NCBI GenBank assembly: GCA_900016675.1
Contig: LN483070.1
Coordinates: 1,860,001 to 1,924,000 of the forward strand
Reading direction: 5' to 3'
Length of the DNA: 64,000 nt
Origin: Arthrobacter saudimassiliensis
GTDB lineage: Bacteria; Actinomycetota; Actinomycetes; Actinomycetales; Micrococcaceae
The notes under the pieces are model-generated. The model ran no database searches. It had not been told where the DNA came from and saw only the letters and a program-made list of their open reading frames with translations. Of this stretch, positions 17,838 through 26,430 are shown piece after piece; within the stretch, counting starts at the first letter, position 1; each line of letters begins with the position of its first letter. The position numbers and the translations under genes are program-made.

Positions 17838-18695
17838 TCAGCTGCCGAGCTGCCAGCGGTTGACGACGGCGGCCGCCCGCTCGACGACCCCGATGCCCTC
17901 CTCGAGCTCCGCCGCACCGGCGGTGAGCACGGCCACGCTGTACCCGGCGTCTCCGGCCAGGACGAATCCTGCGCTGCCCACGTTCCAGGCCAGTGCGTCG
18001 TCCTGCAGCCAGCCGTTCTTCAGGCCCACCTCGTCGGCCGCTCCGGCGCTGCCGGCCGTGATTCCCCAGCGCTGGCCGGGATCGATGGTTTCGACCAGGT
18101 CGACCGCCCACGCCATGAGGTCATCGCGGATCCAGTCCACGCCCCCGGCCAGCACCGTGGCGATCCTCACCTGGTCCTCGGCCACCGTCTCGTTGGCGCC
18201 CCAGATGTCAGCGGCCTGGGTCTGCTCCACGCCGAGGAGCTCGTAGGTCCGGCGCAGCTCATCGGCGCCGCCGATCTGCTCGTACAGGCAGTCGGTCGCG
18301 TCGTTGTCGCTTCGGCGGATCATCGCTTCGGCCAACGACCGCTCCTCGTCCCCCGGTCCGGTGCCCTGCTCCGTCTGCACCCGCAGCAGGGTCAGCAGGA
18401 TCGGCACCTTGACCAGGCTTGCCTCCAGGTAGCGTTCCCCGCCGCGGTACGACCATGTGCGTCCGGAGGCGTGGTCGGTCACCGCCAGCGAAAAGACGAC
18501 GTCCGTTTCCGCGGCGAGCCGGTCAAGTTCGCTGCGCAGTTCCGCGGGTGTGCCGGCTTCCGGTGCCAGGGCCGTTTCAGGGGCCTCGGGGCCCGCCGCC
18601 CCGTCCTCGGCCTGCTGGACGGGCCCGGCGCATCCTGCGCAGACGGCAACGGAGAGGACGGCGGCAAGGAACCGCCGGGAGAATCGGGCGTGCAA
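17838..18695 (-). CDS. Class A beta-lactamase-fold serine hydrolase, probable lipoprotein
   Basis: The 285-residue sequence has a hydrophobic signal (about 8-21) with an atypical lipobox CAG-Cys22, so it is likely exported and possibly lipid-anchored. The penicillin-recognising motifs are all present: Ser93-Leu-Val-Lys96, Ser129-Asp-Asn131 and Lys226-Asn-Gly228. The omega-loop Glu-x-x-Leu-Asn that deacylates penicilloyl-enzyme in true class A beta-lactamases is missing; WGANETVAEDQ occupies the region. A peptidoglycan or esterase role, or simple beta-lactam binding, is more likely than resistance. TTG start with AAGGA ten bases upstream. Confidence 0.8.
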   Translation of the reverse strand: MHARFSRRFLAAVLSVAVCAGCAGPVQQAEDGAAGPEAPETALAPEAGTPAELRSELDRLAAETDVVFSLAVTDHASGRTWSYRGGERYLEASLVKVPILLTLLRVQTEQGTGPGDEERSLAEAMIRRSDNDATDCLYEQIGGADELRRTYELLGVEQTQAADIWGANETVAEDQVRIATVLAGGVDWIRDDLMAWAVDLVETIDPGQRWGITAGSAGAADEVGLKNGWLQDDALAWNVGSAGFVLAGDAGYSVAVLTAGAAELEEGIGVVERAAAVVNRWQLGS

Positions 18696-18853
18696 CGGGG
18701 TGTTTCCTTCAAGGCATGCTCATACGGGTCCTGACCCTTTTGTCATAGCATCTGCGCCTGTGCCGCTGCTGTGACGCGGCCGCCCCGCCGCGGGCCTGTG
18801 GCCTGCAGGAACCAGGGGAACAGGGAAGCAGAATTACCGCCCGGAAACACGAA

Positions 18854-18878
18854 AACCCGCAGGCGCGGCCTGCGGGTT
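18854..18878 (-). terminator. Terminator after tRNA-Val
   Basis: AACCCGCAGG and CCTGCGGGTT form a perfect 10-bp stem around a CGCG-centred loop; on the minus strand it is followed by TTTTCG. It lies six bases past the tRNA-Val 3' end. Confidence 0.85.
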
Positions 18879-18883
18879 CGGTG

Positions 18884-18956
18884 TGGGTCCTACCGGGATC
18901 GAACCGATGACATCCACGGTGTAAACGTGGCGCTCTACCAGCTGAGCTAAAGACCC
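18884..18956 (-). tRNA. tRNA-Val (UAC)
   Basis: On the minus strand GGGTCTT pairs with AGGACCC (one T-G pair), the D-arm is AGCTCAGCTGGTAGAGC, the anticodon stem CCACG/CGTGG encloses TTTACAC with anticodon TAC, and the T-arm is TCGGTTCGATCCCGG. The discriminator base is A at 18884. CCA is not encoded, unlike the tRNA-His in this window. Confidence 0.97.
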
Positions 18957-19062
18957 GATTGTGACCGTTATGCCAGGAACCGTTCGAGGATTTCTCCTGC
19001 GAACCGGGCTCTCCAGCGCCGTGTCACGAGGAACAACCCTACCGGATCACGGGCCTGACTGC

Positions 19063-20037
19063 CTAATTCTCCCCCGGGCCGCCGTCGTCCCCGGTGCCGG
19101 CGGCGGGAGCGGCAAGGTCGGGCAGGTGCCGGGCCAGATAGGTCAGGGCCGGGGCGGTGCCGATGTCCAGCTTGAGGTCGGCCAGTTCGTCGCCGCGGGT
19201 GGGCCCGCGGTTGATGATCACCACGGGCTTGCCGTCTTTGTGGGCGCGCCGCACGAAGCGCAGCCCGCTCATGACCGTGAGCGAGGATCCGGCCACCACG
19301 AGGGCGTCGGCGGCGGCGAGGATGTCGAAGGCGGCGGCCACGCGGTCCTTGGGCACGTTCTCGCCGAAGTACACGAAGTCCGGTTTGAGGGTGCCTCCAC
19401 AGACCGGACAGTCGGCCACCACGAAGGAGTCGGTGTCGGTGATCTCGGCGTCGGCGTCGGGGTTGATGTCTCCCCGGTCGCCGACCTCCTCGAGATAGCC
19501 GGGGTTCAGCCGCAGCAGCAGATCGGCGATGTGCGCCCGGCTGAACCGGCTGCCGCAGTCCAGGCAGATGACCTGGTCGAAGCGGCCGTGGAGGTCGATG
19601 ACCTGTCGGCTGCCGGCGTCGGTGTGGAGGCGGTCCACGTTCTGGGTGATCAGTCCGGTGATCAGTCCGCGCCGTTCCAGCTCCGCCACGGCCCGGTGCC
19701 CGGCGTTCGGCACCGCCCGGCGCATGTGATGCCAGCCGACGTGGTTGCGGGCCCAGTAGCGCCGGCGCAGGGCCTGGTCGCCGATGAACTGCTGGTAGGT
19801 CATCGGGTTCCGGGGCGGGGCGCCCGGCCCGCGGTAGTCGGGGATGCCGGAATCGGTGCTGAGTCCGGCGCCGGTCAGCAGGGCCAGGCGGCGGCCCGAG
19901 AGCAGCCGAAGCGCCTCCTGCAGCTGCGCGCGCTCTTCGGCGGTCGGTTCGCGTGCGGATGGTGGAGCACCTCCCGCCGGGGACGGCGCTGTGCCGGCGC
20001 CGGGCGGCGTCGGCTGCCCGTTGCGCTCGGTGCTCAC
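19063..20037 (-). CDS. Sir2-family NAD-dependent protein deacylase
   Basis: A sirtuin of 324 residues that removes acyl groups from lysine using NAD+. It has GAGLSTDSGIPDYRG (56-70), TQNVDRLH (131-138), the catalytic His150 in DLHGRF, and four zinc cysteines at 158, 161, 210 and 213. A disordered Pro/Gly/Ala N-terminus precedes the fold. The GTG at 20037 overlaps the peroxiredoxin stop codon by four bases (GTGA), indicating translational coupling. The Zn insert between the two Cys pairs is longer than usual, about 48 residues. Targets are unknown; acyl-CoA synthetases are common in actinobacteria. Confidence 0.92.
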   Translation of the reverse strand: MSTERNGQPTPPGAGTAPSPAGGAPPSAREPTAEERAQLQEALRLLSGRRLALLTGAGLSTDSGIPDYRGPGAPPRNPMTYQQFIGDQALRRRYWARNHVGWHHMRRAVPNAGHRAVAELERRGLITGLITQNVDRLHTDAGSRQVIDLHGRFDQVICLDCGSRFSRAHIADLLLRLNPGYLEEVGDRGDINPDADAEITDTDSFVVADCPVCGGTLKPDFVYFGENVPKDRVAAAFDILAAADALVVAGSSLTVMSGLRFVRRAHKDGKPVVIINRGPTRGDELADLKLDIGTAPALTYLARHLPDLAAPAAGTGDDGGPGEN

Positions 20038-20537
20038 GTCACTGCTCCCGGCGCGGCCGGCGCCGCGGCGAGGCGGCCCAGGGCGTCCCGGTAGGCGGCC
20101 GGAGGGCGTGCCTCGCCGGGGCCGGTGGAGAAGGTCTCGGCGAGTGAACCGTCCGGGCGGATCACCGCGGTCAGCCGGATCGGCCGGCCCAGCTGTTCGT
20201 CGAAGGCACCGAAGAGGCGCGAGACCTCGCCGTGCGGCCAAAAGTCGGAGAGCAGGTCGAACGGCAGGTCCTCCGCCTCGGCATAGGCCCTCAGCGTGTA
20301 GCGCGAATCGCAGGACACGCCCACCACACGGGCGCCGGCCTGCTCAAAGATCGCCGCCTGGCTGCTCAGCTGACGAAGCTCACCGGTGCACACACGCGAG
20401 AAGGCGAACGGAAAGAACACGAGGAACGCCGGATGTCCGGCGAGGTCCCGCAGCCGCACCGGCGCACCGTGCTGGTTGGCGAGTTCGAAGTCCGGAGCCG
20501 GGGAACGGTCCGGAAAAGGCCGCTGATCCAGGGCCAA
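20034..20537 (-). CDS. AhpE-like peroxiredoxin
   Basis: A 167-residue thioredoxin-fold peroxidase. The peroxidatic Cys50 is in PFAFSRVCTGEL, matching PxxxS/TxxC; the catalytic Arg is probably in the GVSCDSRYT segment or near RPIRLTAVI. A second Cys at 76 is present but is not in a typical resolving position. In M. tuberculosis AhpE (Rv2238c) sits beside a DUF3052 gene and near aceE, exactly as here. The TTG at 20537 is the only start that gives a full N-terminus; its ribosome site is weak. It lies 9 bp after the DUF3052 gene and 4 bp over the sirtuin start. Confidence 0.86.
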   Translation of the reverse strand: MALDQRPFPDRSPAPDFELANQHGAPVRLRDLAGHPAFLVFFPFAFSRVCTGELRQLSSQAAIFEQAGARVVGVSCDSRYTLRAYAEAEDLPFDLLSDFWPHGEVSRLFGAFDEQLGRPIRLTAVIRPDGSLAETFSTGPGEARPPAAYRDALGRLAAAPAAPGAVT

Positions 20538-20546
20538 AGGGTCCGT

Positions 20547-20966
20547 CTACTTCTTCCGCCGGCTGACCAGGCGCGTTGCAGCCCAGTCTGCGGAAACACC
20601 GGGGGACGTGGTGACGTGCAGTCCTGCGGTCGGCGCGGCTTCCTCGATCTCGGAGGGCGAGACGTAACCGGCCCGTCCGGACTTCGGGGTCAGCACCCAC
20701 ACCACGCCGCCCTCGTCAAGGGTGGTCAGGGAGTCGACCAGGGCATCCACCAGGTCGCCGTCGTCGGCGCGCCACCAGAGGATGACGCCGTCGACCACGT
20801 CGTGGTCATCCTCGGTCAGCAGTTCGGATCCGATGACGTCTTCCAGGTCTTCCCGGAAATCGAAGTCGACGTCGTCGTCGTAGCCGAATTCCTGAACGAG
20901 GTCACCGTCCTTGAAACCCAATCGTCCCGCCACGTTTTCCGACGTGACGGCCTCGGCCTCGCTCAC
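20547..20966 (-). CDS. DUF3052 domain protein
   Basis: A small acidic actinobacterial protein of 139 residues with the family core GRLGFKDGDLVQEFGYDDD, an Asp/Glu-rich middle and VWVLTPKSGRAGYVSPSEI near the C-terminus. The function is unknown. The GTG at 20966 is chosen because AGGAGGAG lies six bases upstream; a longer frame from a near ATG lacks a ribosome site. It heads the minus-strand run DUF3052-peroxiredoxin-sirtuin and is divergent from aceE, the same arrangement as Rv2239c-Rv2241. Confidence 0.85.
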   Translation of the reverse strand: MSEAEAVTSENVAGRLGFKDGDLVQEFGYDDDVDFDFREDLEDVIGSELLTEDDHDVVDGVILWWRADDGDLVDALVDSLTTLDEGGVVWVLTPKSGRAGYVSPSEIEEAAPTAGLHVTTSPGVSADWAATRLVSRRKK

Positions 20967-21328
20967 TTCACTCCTCCTGGATGACTGCATACCTATAAGG
21001 GAATCACATATCGGGCGGAACTGTGGTGTTCCTGAACCAAGGGAACACCCAACCGGCCCGGTGTTCAAGGGCCCTCCCGTGCACCGCGTTCCGGGACGTG
21101 CCGCCGGGCCCGGGGCCATGTCATACGGGCGCGCCGATAGCGAACAGGCTACGCAACACACGGGCCGCACGGATACAGTGGCATAAGGAGCCTCGGAAGG
21201 GCTGGCCACGTGCGCCCTCAGGACCATGCAGACCGCACGAGGCAATTAAGAGAGATGCTCCGGCAACGACAGGCCGGACCCAAGCGTTAATACCTGCAGA
21301 CACAATCTGTACGTAAGAGAGGTTGGCC
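20967..21328. other. 362-bp divergent intergenic region between DUF3052 and aceE genes
   Basis: No coding region is convincing here. It must hold promoters for both directions. On the minus strand TATAGG/TAGGTAT sequences lie just above the DUF3052 ribosome site. On the plus strand TACAGT (21174-21179) could be a -10. A perfect 8-bp inverted repeat is described separately. AAGAGAGG at 21315-21322 is the aceE ribosome site. Confidence 0.5.
21025..21049. promoter_or_regulatory. Inverted repeat GGTGTTCC-N9-GGAACACC, candidate operator
   Basis: Both 8-bp arms match perfectly (21025-21032 and 21042-21049). No T-run follows, so termination is unlikely. It lies about 59 bp upstream of the DUF3052 start and 280 bp before aceE. 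The regulator is unknown. Confidence 0.4.
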
Positions 21329-24067
21329 GTGGCCGCAGAAGACACAACCGACATCCTCAGCGGGTTGACGAACCAGCTGCCCGATCGGGATCCCGAGGAA
21401 ACCGCGGAGTGGATGGAGTCGCTCGATGAGCTGATCCAGACGCAGGGCACCGAGCGGGCGCAGTACATCATGCGCGCCCTGCTCCAGCGTGCCGGCGCCC
21501 GGTCCGTGGGCGTCCCGATGGTGACAACCACCGACTACATCAACACCATCCCCGTCGACCAGGAACCCGAGTTCCCCGGCGACGAGGAGATCGAACGCCG
21601 CTACCGCGCCTGGCTGCGCTGGAACGCCGCGATCATGGTGCACCGCGCCCAGCGCCCGGGCATCGGCGTGGGCGGGCATATCTCCACCTATGCCGGCGCC
21701 GCGACGCTCTATGAAGTGGGCATGAACCACTTCTTCCGCGGCAAGGACCATCCCGGCGGCGGAGACCAGATCTACTTCCAGGGCCACGCCTCCCCCGGCA
21801 TGTACGCCCGCGCGTTCCTGGAGGGACGCCTGACCGAGAAGGACCTCGACGGCTTCCGCCAGGAGAAGTCCCGGCAGGGCAACGCCCTCTCCTCCTACCC
21901 GCACCCGCGCAACATGCCGGAGTTCTGGGAGTTCCCGACCGTGTCCATGGGCATCGGCCCGATGAACGCGATCTACCAGGCCCAGATGAACCGCTACCTG
22001 CACAACCGCGGCATCCAGGACACCTCGGAACAGCACGTCTGGGCGTTCCTGGGCGACGGCGAAATGGACGAGCCGGAATCGCGCGGCCTGCTCCAGCTGG
22101 CCGCCAACGACAAGCTGGACAACCTGACCTTCGTGGTCAACTGCAACCTGCAGCGCCTCGACGGCCCGGTCCGCGGCAACGGCAAGATCATGCAGGAGCT
22201 TGAGGCCTTCTTCCGCGGCGCCGGCTGGAACGTCATCAAGGTGGTCTGGGGCCGTGAGTGGGACGCCCTGCTGTCCAAGGACAAGGACGGCGCCCTGGTC
22301 GAGGTCATGAACCAGACGCCCGACGGCGACTACCAGACCTACAAGGCCGAGTCCGGCGGATTCGTTCGCGAGCACTTCTTCGGCAAGTCCGAGCAGACCA
22401 AGGAGCTCGTCGCCGACCTGACCGACGAGCAGATCTGGAACCTCAAGCGCGGCGGCCACGACTACCGCAAGGTCTACGCCGCCTACAAGGCAGCCACCGA
22501 GTTCAAGGGCGCTCCCACCGTCATCCTGGCGCACACCGTCAAGGGCTACGGCCTGGGCACCCACTTCGAAGGCCGCAACGCCACCCACCAGATGAAGAAG
22601 CTGACCCTGGAGGACCTGAAGGCCTTCCGGGACCACCTGCGCATCCCGATCAGCGACGAGGAGCTGGAGCGGGATCCGTACCAGCCGCCGTACTACAACC
22701 CGGGCCCCGATGCTCCGGAGATCAAGTACATGCTGGAACGGCGCAGGGAGCTCGGCGGCTTCGTGCCGGAGCGGCGTGTGGAGTACAAGCCGCTGCACCT
22801 GCCCGACGAGAAGGCCTACGAAGTCGCGATGCGCGGTTCGGGCAAGCAGCAGGCCGCCACCACCATGGCGTTCGTGCGGCTGCTCAAGGACCTGATGCGC
22901 GACAAGGAGTTCGGCGCCCGGGTCGTGCCCATCATTCCGGATGAGGCCCGTACCTTCGGCATGGACTCCTTCTTCCCGACGGCGAAGATCTACAACCCGA
23001 AGGGGCAGAACTACCTCTCGGTGGACCGGGACCTGGTCCTGGCCTACAAGGAGTCCCCGCAGGGCCAGATCGTGCACGTCGGCATCAACGAGGCCGGCTC
23101 GATTGCGGCGTTCACCGCGGCGGGCACCTCCTACGCCACGCACGGCGAGCCGCTGGTCCCCGTCTACGTGTTCTACTCGATGTTCGGCTTCCAGCGCACC
23201 GGCGACTACATCTGGGCGGCAACCGACCAGCTGGCCCGCGGCTTCCTGATCTCCGCGACCGCCGGCCGCACCACCCTGACCGGTGAGGGCCTGCAGCACG
23301 CCGACGGCCATTCCCCGATCCTCGCCTCGACCAACCCCGCGGTGAAGACCTACGACCCGGCCTACGGGTACGAGATCGGGCACATCGTCCGCCACGGCCT
23401 GGAGGAGATGTACGGTCCGGATTCGAAGGATCCGAACGTCATCTACAACCTGATGGTCTACAACGAGCCGATCGTGCAGCCGAAGGCGCCGGAGGATCTG
23501 GACGTCGAAGGCATCATCAAGGGCATCTACCTGCTGGCCCCGGCCAAGGTCGACGGTCCCCGGACCCAGCTGCTCGCCTCCGGCGTCGCGGTTCCGTGGG
23601 CCCTGGAAGCCCAGAAGATCCTGGCCGAGGACTGGGGCGTCTCCGCCGATGTCTGGTCGGTCACCTCCTGGAACGAACTGCGCCGCGACGGCCTGGCCGC
23701 CGAGGAGGAGGCGTTCCTGAACCCCGACGCCGAGCCGCGCGTTCCGTTCGTCACCCGCCAGCTGGAGGGAGCCACCGGCCCGATCGTGGCCTCGAGCGAC
23801 TACATGAAGGCAGTGCCGGACCAGATCCGCCAGTTCCTGCCCAATGAGTTCGCCAGCCTTGGTGCCGACGACTTCGGTTTCGCGGACACCCGCGCCGCCG
23901 CCCGGCGCTACTTCAAGATCGACAGCCACTCCATGGTGGTCCGTGCTCTGGAGATGCTCGCCCGCCGCGGCGAGGTTCCGGCCAGCGCCCCCAAGGAGGC
24001 CATCGAGAAGTACCGGCTGCTGGACGTCAACGCCGGCACCAGCGGCAACGCCGGCGGAGACGCCTGA
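21329..24067 (+). CDS. aceE: Pyruvate dehydrogenase E1 component, homodimeric type
   Basis: Decarboxylates pyruvate with thiamine diphosphate and acetylates E2 lipoyl groups. The 912 residues match the homodimeric AceE family, with [17 protein letters not shown] near 148-164, the ThDP motif beginning [10 protein letters not shown] near 243-252, and a transketolase-type pyrimidine domain with [17 protein letters not shown]. The start chosen is the GTG at 21329, six bases after AAGAGAGG; the TTG two codons earlier abuts the ribosome site. E2 and E3 are not in the window. A strong terminator follows. Confidence 0.96.
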   Translation: MAAEDTTDILSGLTNQLPDRDPEETAEWMESLDELIQTQGTERAQYIMRALLQRAGARSVGVPMVTTTDYINTIPVDQEPEFPGDEEIERRYRAWLRWNAAIMVHRAQRPGIGVGGHISTYAGAATLYEVGMNHFFRGKDHPGGGDQIYFQGHASPGMYARAFLEGRLTEKDLDGFRQEKSRQGNALSSYPHPRNMPEFWEFPTVSMGIGPMNAIYQAQMNRYLHNRGIQDTSEQHVWAFLGDGEMDEPESRGLLQLAANDKLDNLTFVVNCNLQRLDGPVRGNGKIMQELEAFFRGAGWNVIKVVWGREWDALLSKDKDGALVEVMNQTPDGDYQTYKAESGGFVREHFFGKSEQTKELVADLTDEQIWNLKRGGHDYRKVYAAYKAATEFKGAPTVILAHTVKGYGLGTHFEGRNATHQMKKLTLEDLKAFRDHLRIPISDEELERDPYQPPYYNPGPDAPEIKYMLERRRELGGFVPERRVEYKPLHLPDEKAYEVAMRGSGKQQAATTMAFVRLLKDLMRDKEFGARVVPIIPDEARTFGMDSFFPTAKIYNPKGQNYLSVDRDLVLAYKESPQGQIVHVGINEAGSIAAFTAAGTSYATHGEPLVPVYVFYSMFGFQRTGDYIWAATDQLARGFLISATAGRTTLTGEGLQHADGHSPILASTNPAVKTYDPAYGYEIGHIVRHGLEEMYGPDSKDPNVIYNLMVYNEPIVQPKAPEDLDVEGIIKGIYLLAPAKVDGPRTQLLASGVAVPWALEAQKILAEDWGVSADVWSVTSWNELRRDGLAAEEEAFLNPDAEPRVPFVTRQLEGATGPIVASSDYMKAVPDQIRQFLPNEFASLGADDFGFADTRAAARRYFKIDSHSMVVRALEMLARRGEVPASAPKEAIEKYRLLDVNAGTSGNAGGDA

Positions 24068-24093
24068 CCGGCGTCGCCCGTGAGGTGACCTTC

Positions 24094-24139
24094 AACGGCG
24101 GCAGGGCCGTCCGCTTCGGCGGGCGGCCCTGCCGCCGTT
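24094..24139. terminator. Terminator between aceE and the GntR gene
   Basis: AACGGCGGCAGGGCCG and CGGCCCTGCCGCCGTT make a 16-bp stem with an internal CTTCGG-type loop. It is symmetric and serves both convergent genes. Confidence 0.85.
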
Positions 24140-24159
24140 AATCCGGCCTCCGACGGCGG

Positions 24160-24867
24160 TCAGTCCTCCGCTGTGCGCAGGGCCCCGTTGGAGACCAGCT
24201 CGATGTGTTCCTGCATGGCCCGCGCGGCGGCGTCGGGGTCGCCGCTGCGGATGGCGTCGGCAATGGCGCGGTGCGAGGCAAGGGAGCGCTCCGGGCGTCC
24301 GGGCTGGGCGAGGGAGGCGAGCCGGGTCTGCACGACGAGCTCGCCGATGAAGGTCATGATCGATGCGAGCACGGTGGAGTGCGCCGCCGCCGCGACCGCC
24401 TTGTGGAACAGTTCGTCGCCCCGGGTGCCGCGGCTGCCCGCGGCGACCTCCTCCGCCATCATTTCAAGGGCCGCATCGATGGCGGCCAGGTCCCGGTCGG
24501 TGCGCCGGCGGGCAGCCAGCGAGGCGAGGCCGGCTTCGAGGACGGCCCGGGCCTCGGCGATTTCCGGCAGCCTGTCCCGCTGCTCGCGCAGTTCGCGCAG
24601 CACCGCCGCCACGCTGGGCCGGTACACCAGCACCGCGCCGGTGCCGTGCTGGACGTCGATGACGCCCAGCACCTCCAGGGCCACAAGGGCCTGGGCGAGG
24701 GTGGCGCGGCTGACGCCCAGCTGTTCGGCGAGGTCGCGTTCACCTGGAAGCGTGTCCCCGGGCTGGAGCGAGGATCGGGCGATGTAGTCCAGAATCTGCT
24801 CGACGAGGCGTTCGTAGAGGCGCGGCCGGGAGACCCGGGCCATAGCTGCGGGGCCCGTGGGCTCCAT
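24160..24867 (-). CDS. GntR/FadR-type transcriptional regulator
   Basis: A 235-residue regulator: winged helix at about 15-80 with the recognition helix in AEQLGVSRATLAQAL (47-61), and an all-helical FCD effector domain at about 95-225. FCD proteins sense carboxylic acids and often bind a metal through Asp/His residues; HKAV and SHRAIADAI hold candidate histidines. It is divergent from the MatC-like carrier gene by 140 bp, so it very likely controls that cluster in response to its substrate, like MatR in rhizobial malonate loci (analogy). ATG at 24867 has GGAAGGTGG upstream; ATG at 24843 is an alternative. Confidence 0.88.
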   Translation of the reverse strand: MEPTGPAAMARVSRPRLYERLVEQILDYIARSSLQPGDTLPGERDLAEQLGVSRATLAQALVALEVLGVIDVQHGTGAVLVYRPSVAAVLRELREQRDRLPEIAEARAVLEAGLASLAARRRTDRDLAAIDAALEMMAEEVAAGSRGTRGDELFHKAVAAAAHSTVLASIMTFIGELVVQTRLASLAQPGRPERSLASHRAIADAIRSGDPDAAARAMQEHIELVSNGALRTAED

Positions 24868-24918
24868 GTGGTTCCACCTTCCATGGCGATCCGGCTCGTG
24901 GCCGAAAGTATATCCGGG

Positions 24919-24947
24919 TTGACAAGAGTCTCACTGTCTAAGAGGCT
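24919..24947 (+). promoter_or_regulatory. Promoter and possible operator of the MatC cluster
   Basis: TTGACA at 24919-24924 is a consensus -35; a -10 is weak (GAGGCT at 24942-24947, 17-bp spacing). GACA and TGTC (24921-24924, 24935-24938) form a short dyad across this promoter, a reasonable site for the divergent GntR protein. Confidence 0.4.
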
Positions 24948-25007
24948 AGGCCAGTAACGGGTGCTGTGGTGCACCTCACAGCCTATTCCTTTCCGGGGAG
25001 AACAACG

Positions 25008-26366
25008 ATGTCCGCTCCACTCCTGTCCATCCTGGTCCTCGCGGCCATGTTCATACTTGCCACGGTGCTCCCGCTGAACATGGGTGCCCTCGCGTTCGTC
25101 GGCGCCTTCCTGCTCGGTTTCGTCTTCCTGGGCATGGACACCGACGACATCCTGGCCAACTTTCCCGGCGAGCTGTTCCTGACGATCGTCGGCGTCACCT
25201 ATCTGTTTGCCATCGCGCAGAACAACGGCACCATCGACCTCCTGGTCCGCGGCGCAGTGCGCCTGGTCGGCAACCGCGTGGCGCTCATTCCGTGGATCAT
25301 GTTCGCCATCACCGCGGCCATCACCGCGGTGGGCGCGCTCTCCCCCGCGGCCGTCGCCATCGTGGCCCCGATTGCCCTCGGCTTCGCCGCCCGCAACAAC
25401 ATCAACCCGCTGCTCATGGGCATGATGGTGATCCACGGCGCCCAGGCCGGCGGCTTCTCGCCCATCGCGGTGTACGGCGTCACCGTCAACGGCATCATCG
25501 CCGGCACGGACCTGGAGTCCAGCCCGCTGGCGGTCTTCCTGGCCAGTCTGCTGTTCAACACCTTCATCGCCGTCATCCTCACCGTGCTGCTCGGCGGCAG
25601 GGGCCGCCGCGGCAGCTTGGCGGGCCGCTTCGCGGAGCAGGTCGCCGCCGCCCGGGTCAACGCGACCGCCTCCCATCCCGACGTTCCGTTCAAGGGCTTC
25701 GGCTCCGACATGTACGGCCCCCGCGACCCCGCCGGCGACGGCGTCGAGGCCACGCGGGAGGGGCGGGTGAAGGCGCCGCAGGTGCTGACCATCCTTGGCC
25801 TGCTGGCCCTGGCCGTGATCGCCCTGGGCTTCAAGGTCGACGTCGGCTTCGTCTCCATCACCATTGCGGTGCTGCTGGCGCTGGCCTCGCCTGAGGCCCA
25901 GAAGGGCGCGGTCAACAAGATCAGCTGGTCCACCGTGCTGCTGATCTGCGGCATGCTGACGTTCGTCGGCGTCCTCCAGGCCGCCGGCACCGTCGAATAC
26001 GTCTCCGAGGGCGTCGCGAGCCTCGGCATGCCGCTGCTCGCCGCACTGCTGATCTGCTACATCGGCGCCGTGGTCTCCGCATTCGCCTCCTCCACCGCCA
26101 TCCTGGCCGCCCTCATCCCGCTCGCCGTGCCCTTCCTGGCCAGCGGCGAAATCGGCGCCGTCGGACTGATCTGCGCACTGGCGGTGTCCTCCACCATCGT
26201 GGACGTCTCCCCCTTCTCCACGAACGGCGCGCTGGTGCTGGCCAACGCCCCGGAGAACGTGGACAAGGACCGCTTCTACAAGCAGATCCTCACCTACAGC
26301 GCCGTCGTGGTCGTCCTCGGCCCCGCGGTCGCCTGGCTGGTGATGGTCGTACCCGGCTGGCTCTGA
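25008..26366 (+). CDS. MatC-like dicarboxylate (malonate) carrier, SLC13/IT superfamily
   Basis: A 452-residue membrane protein with about twelve hydrophobic segments. The first half (LLSILVLAAMFILATVLPLN onward, with QNNGTIDLLVRGAVRL) matches the MatC N-terminal family, named for the malonate carrier of Rhizobium. The second half after the cytoplasmic loop (about 195-255) repeats the topology and ends in a NAPENVDKDRFYKQ loop and a last TM. GGGGAG lies seven bases before the ATG at 25008. The next two genes encode a CoA transferase and a carboxyltransferase, which supports a dicarboxylate that is converted to its CoA ester after uptake. Malonate is the first candidate, not proven. Confidence 0.85.
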   Translation: MSAPLLSILVLAAMFILATVLPLNMGALAFVGAFLLGFVFLGMDTDDILANFPGELFLTIVGVTYLFAIAQNNGTIDLLVRGAVRLVGNRVALIPWIMFAITAAITAVGALSPAAVAIVAPIALGFAARNNINPLLMGMMVIHGAQAGGFSPIAVYGVTVNGIIAGTDLESSPLAVFLASLLFNTFIAVILTVLLGGRGRRGSLAGRFAEQVAAARVNATASHPDVPFKGFGSDMYGPRDPAGDGVEATREGRVKAPQVLTILGLLALAVIALGFKVDVGFVSITIAVLLALASPEAQKGAVNKISWSTVLLICGMLTFVGVLQAAGTVEYVSEGVASLGMPLLAALLICYIGAVVSAFASSTAILAALIPLAVPFLASGEIGAVGLICALAVSSTIVDVSPFSTNGALVLANAPENVDKDRFYKQILTYSAVVVVLGPAVAWLVMVVPGWL

Positions 26367-26430
26367 CCCCCTCAGCCAGCCGCACCCGCCCCGCCCCGCT
26401 TGCCTCCGGCCCAGAAAGAACAGGACCGTC

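Noticed and set aside
21287-23929. 880-codon open frame opposite aceE
   Set aside because: It mirrors the aceE reading frame in high-GC DNA, is rich in Val/His/Gly/Asp and has no recognisable motif.
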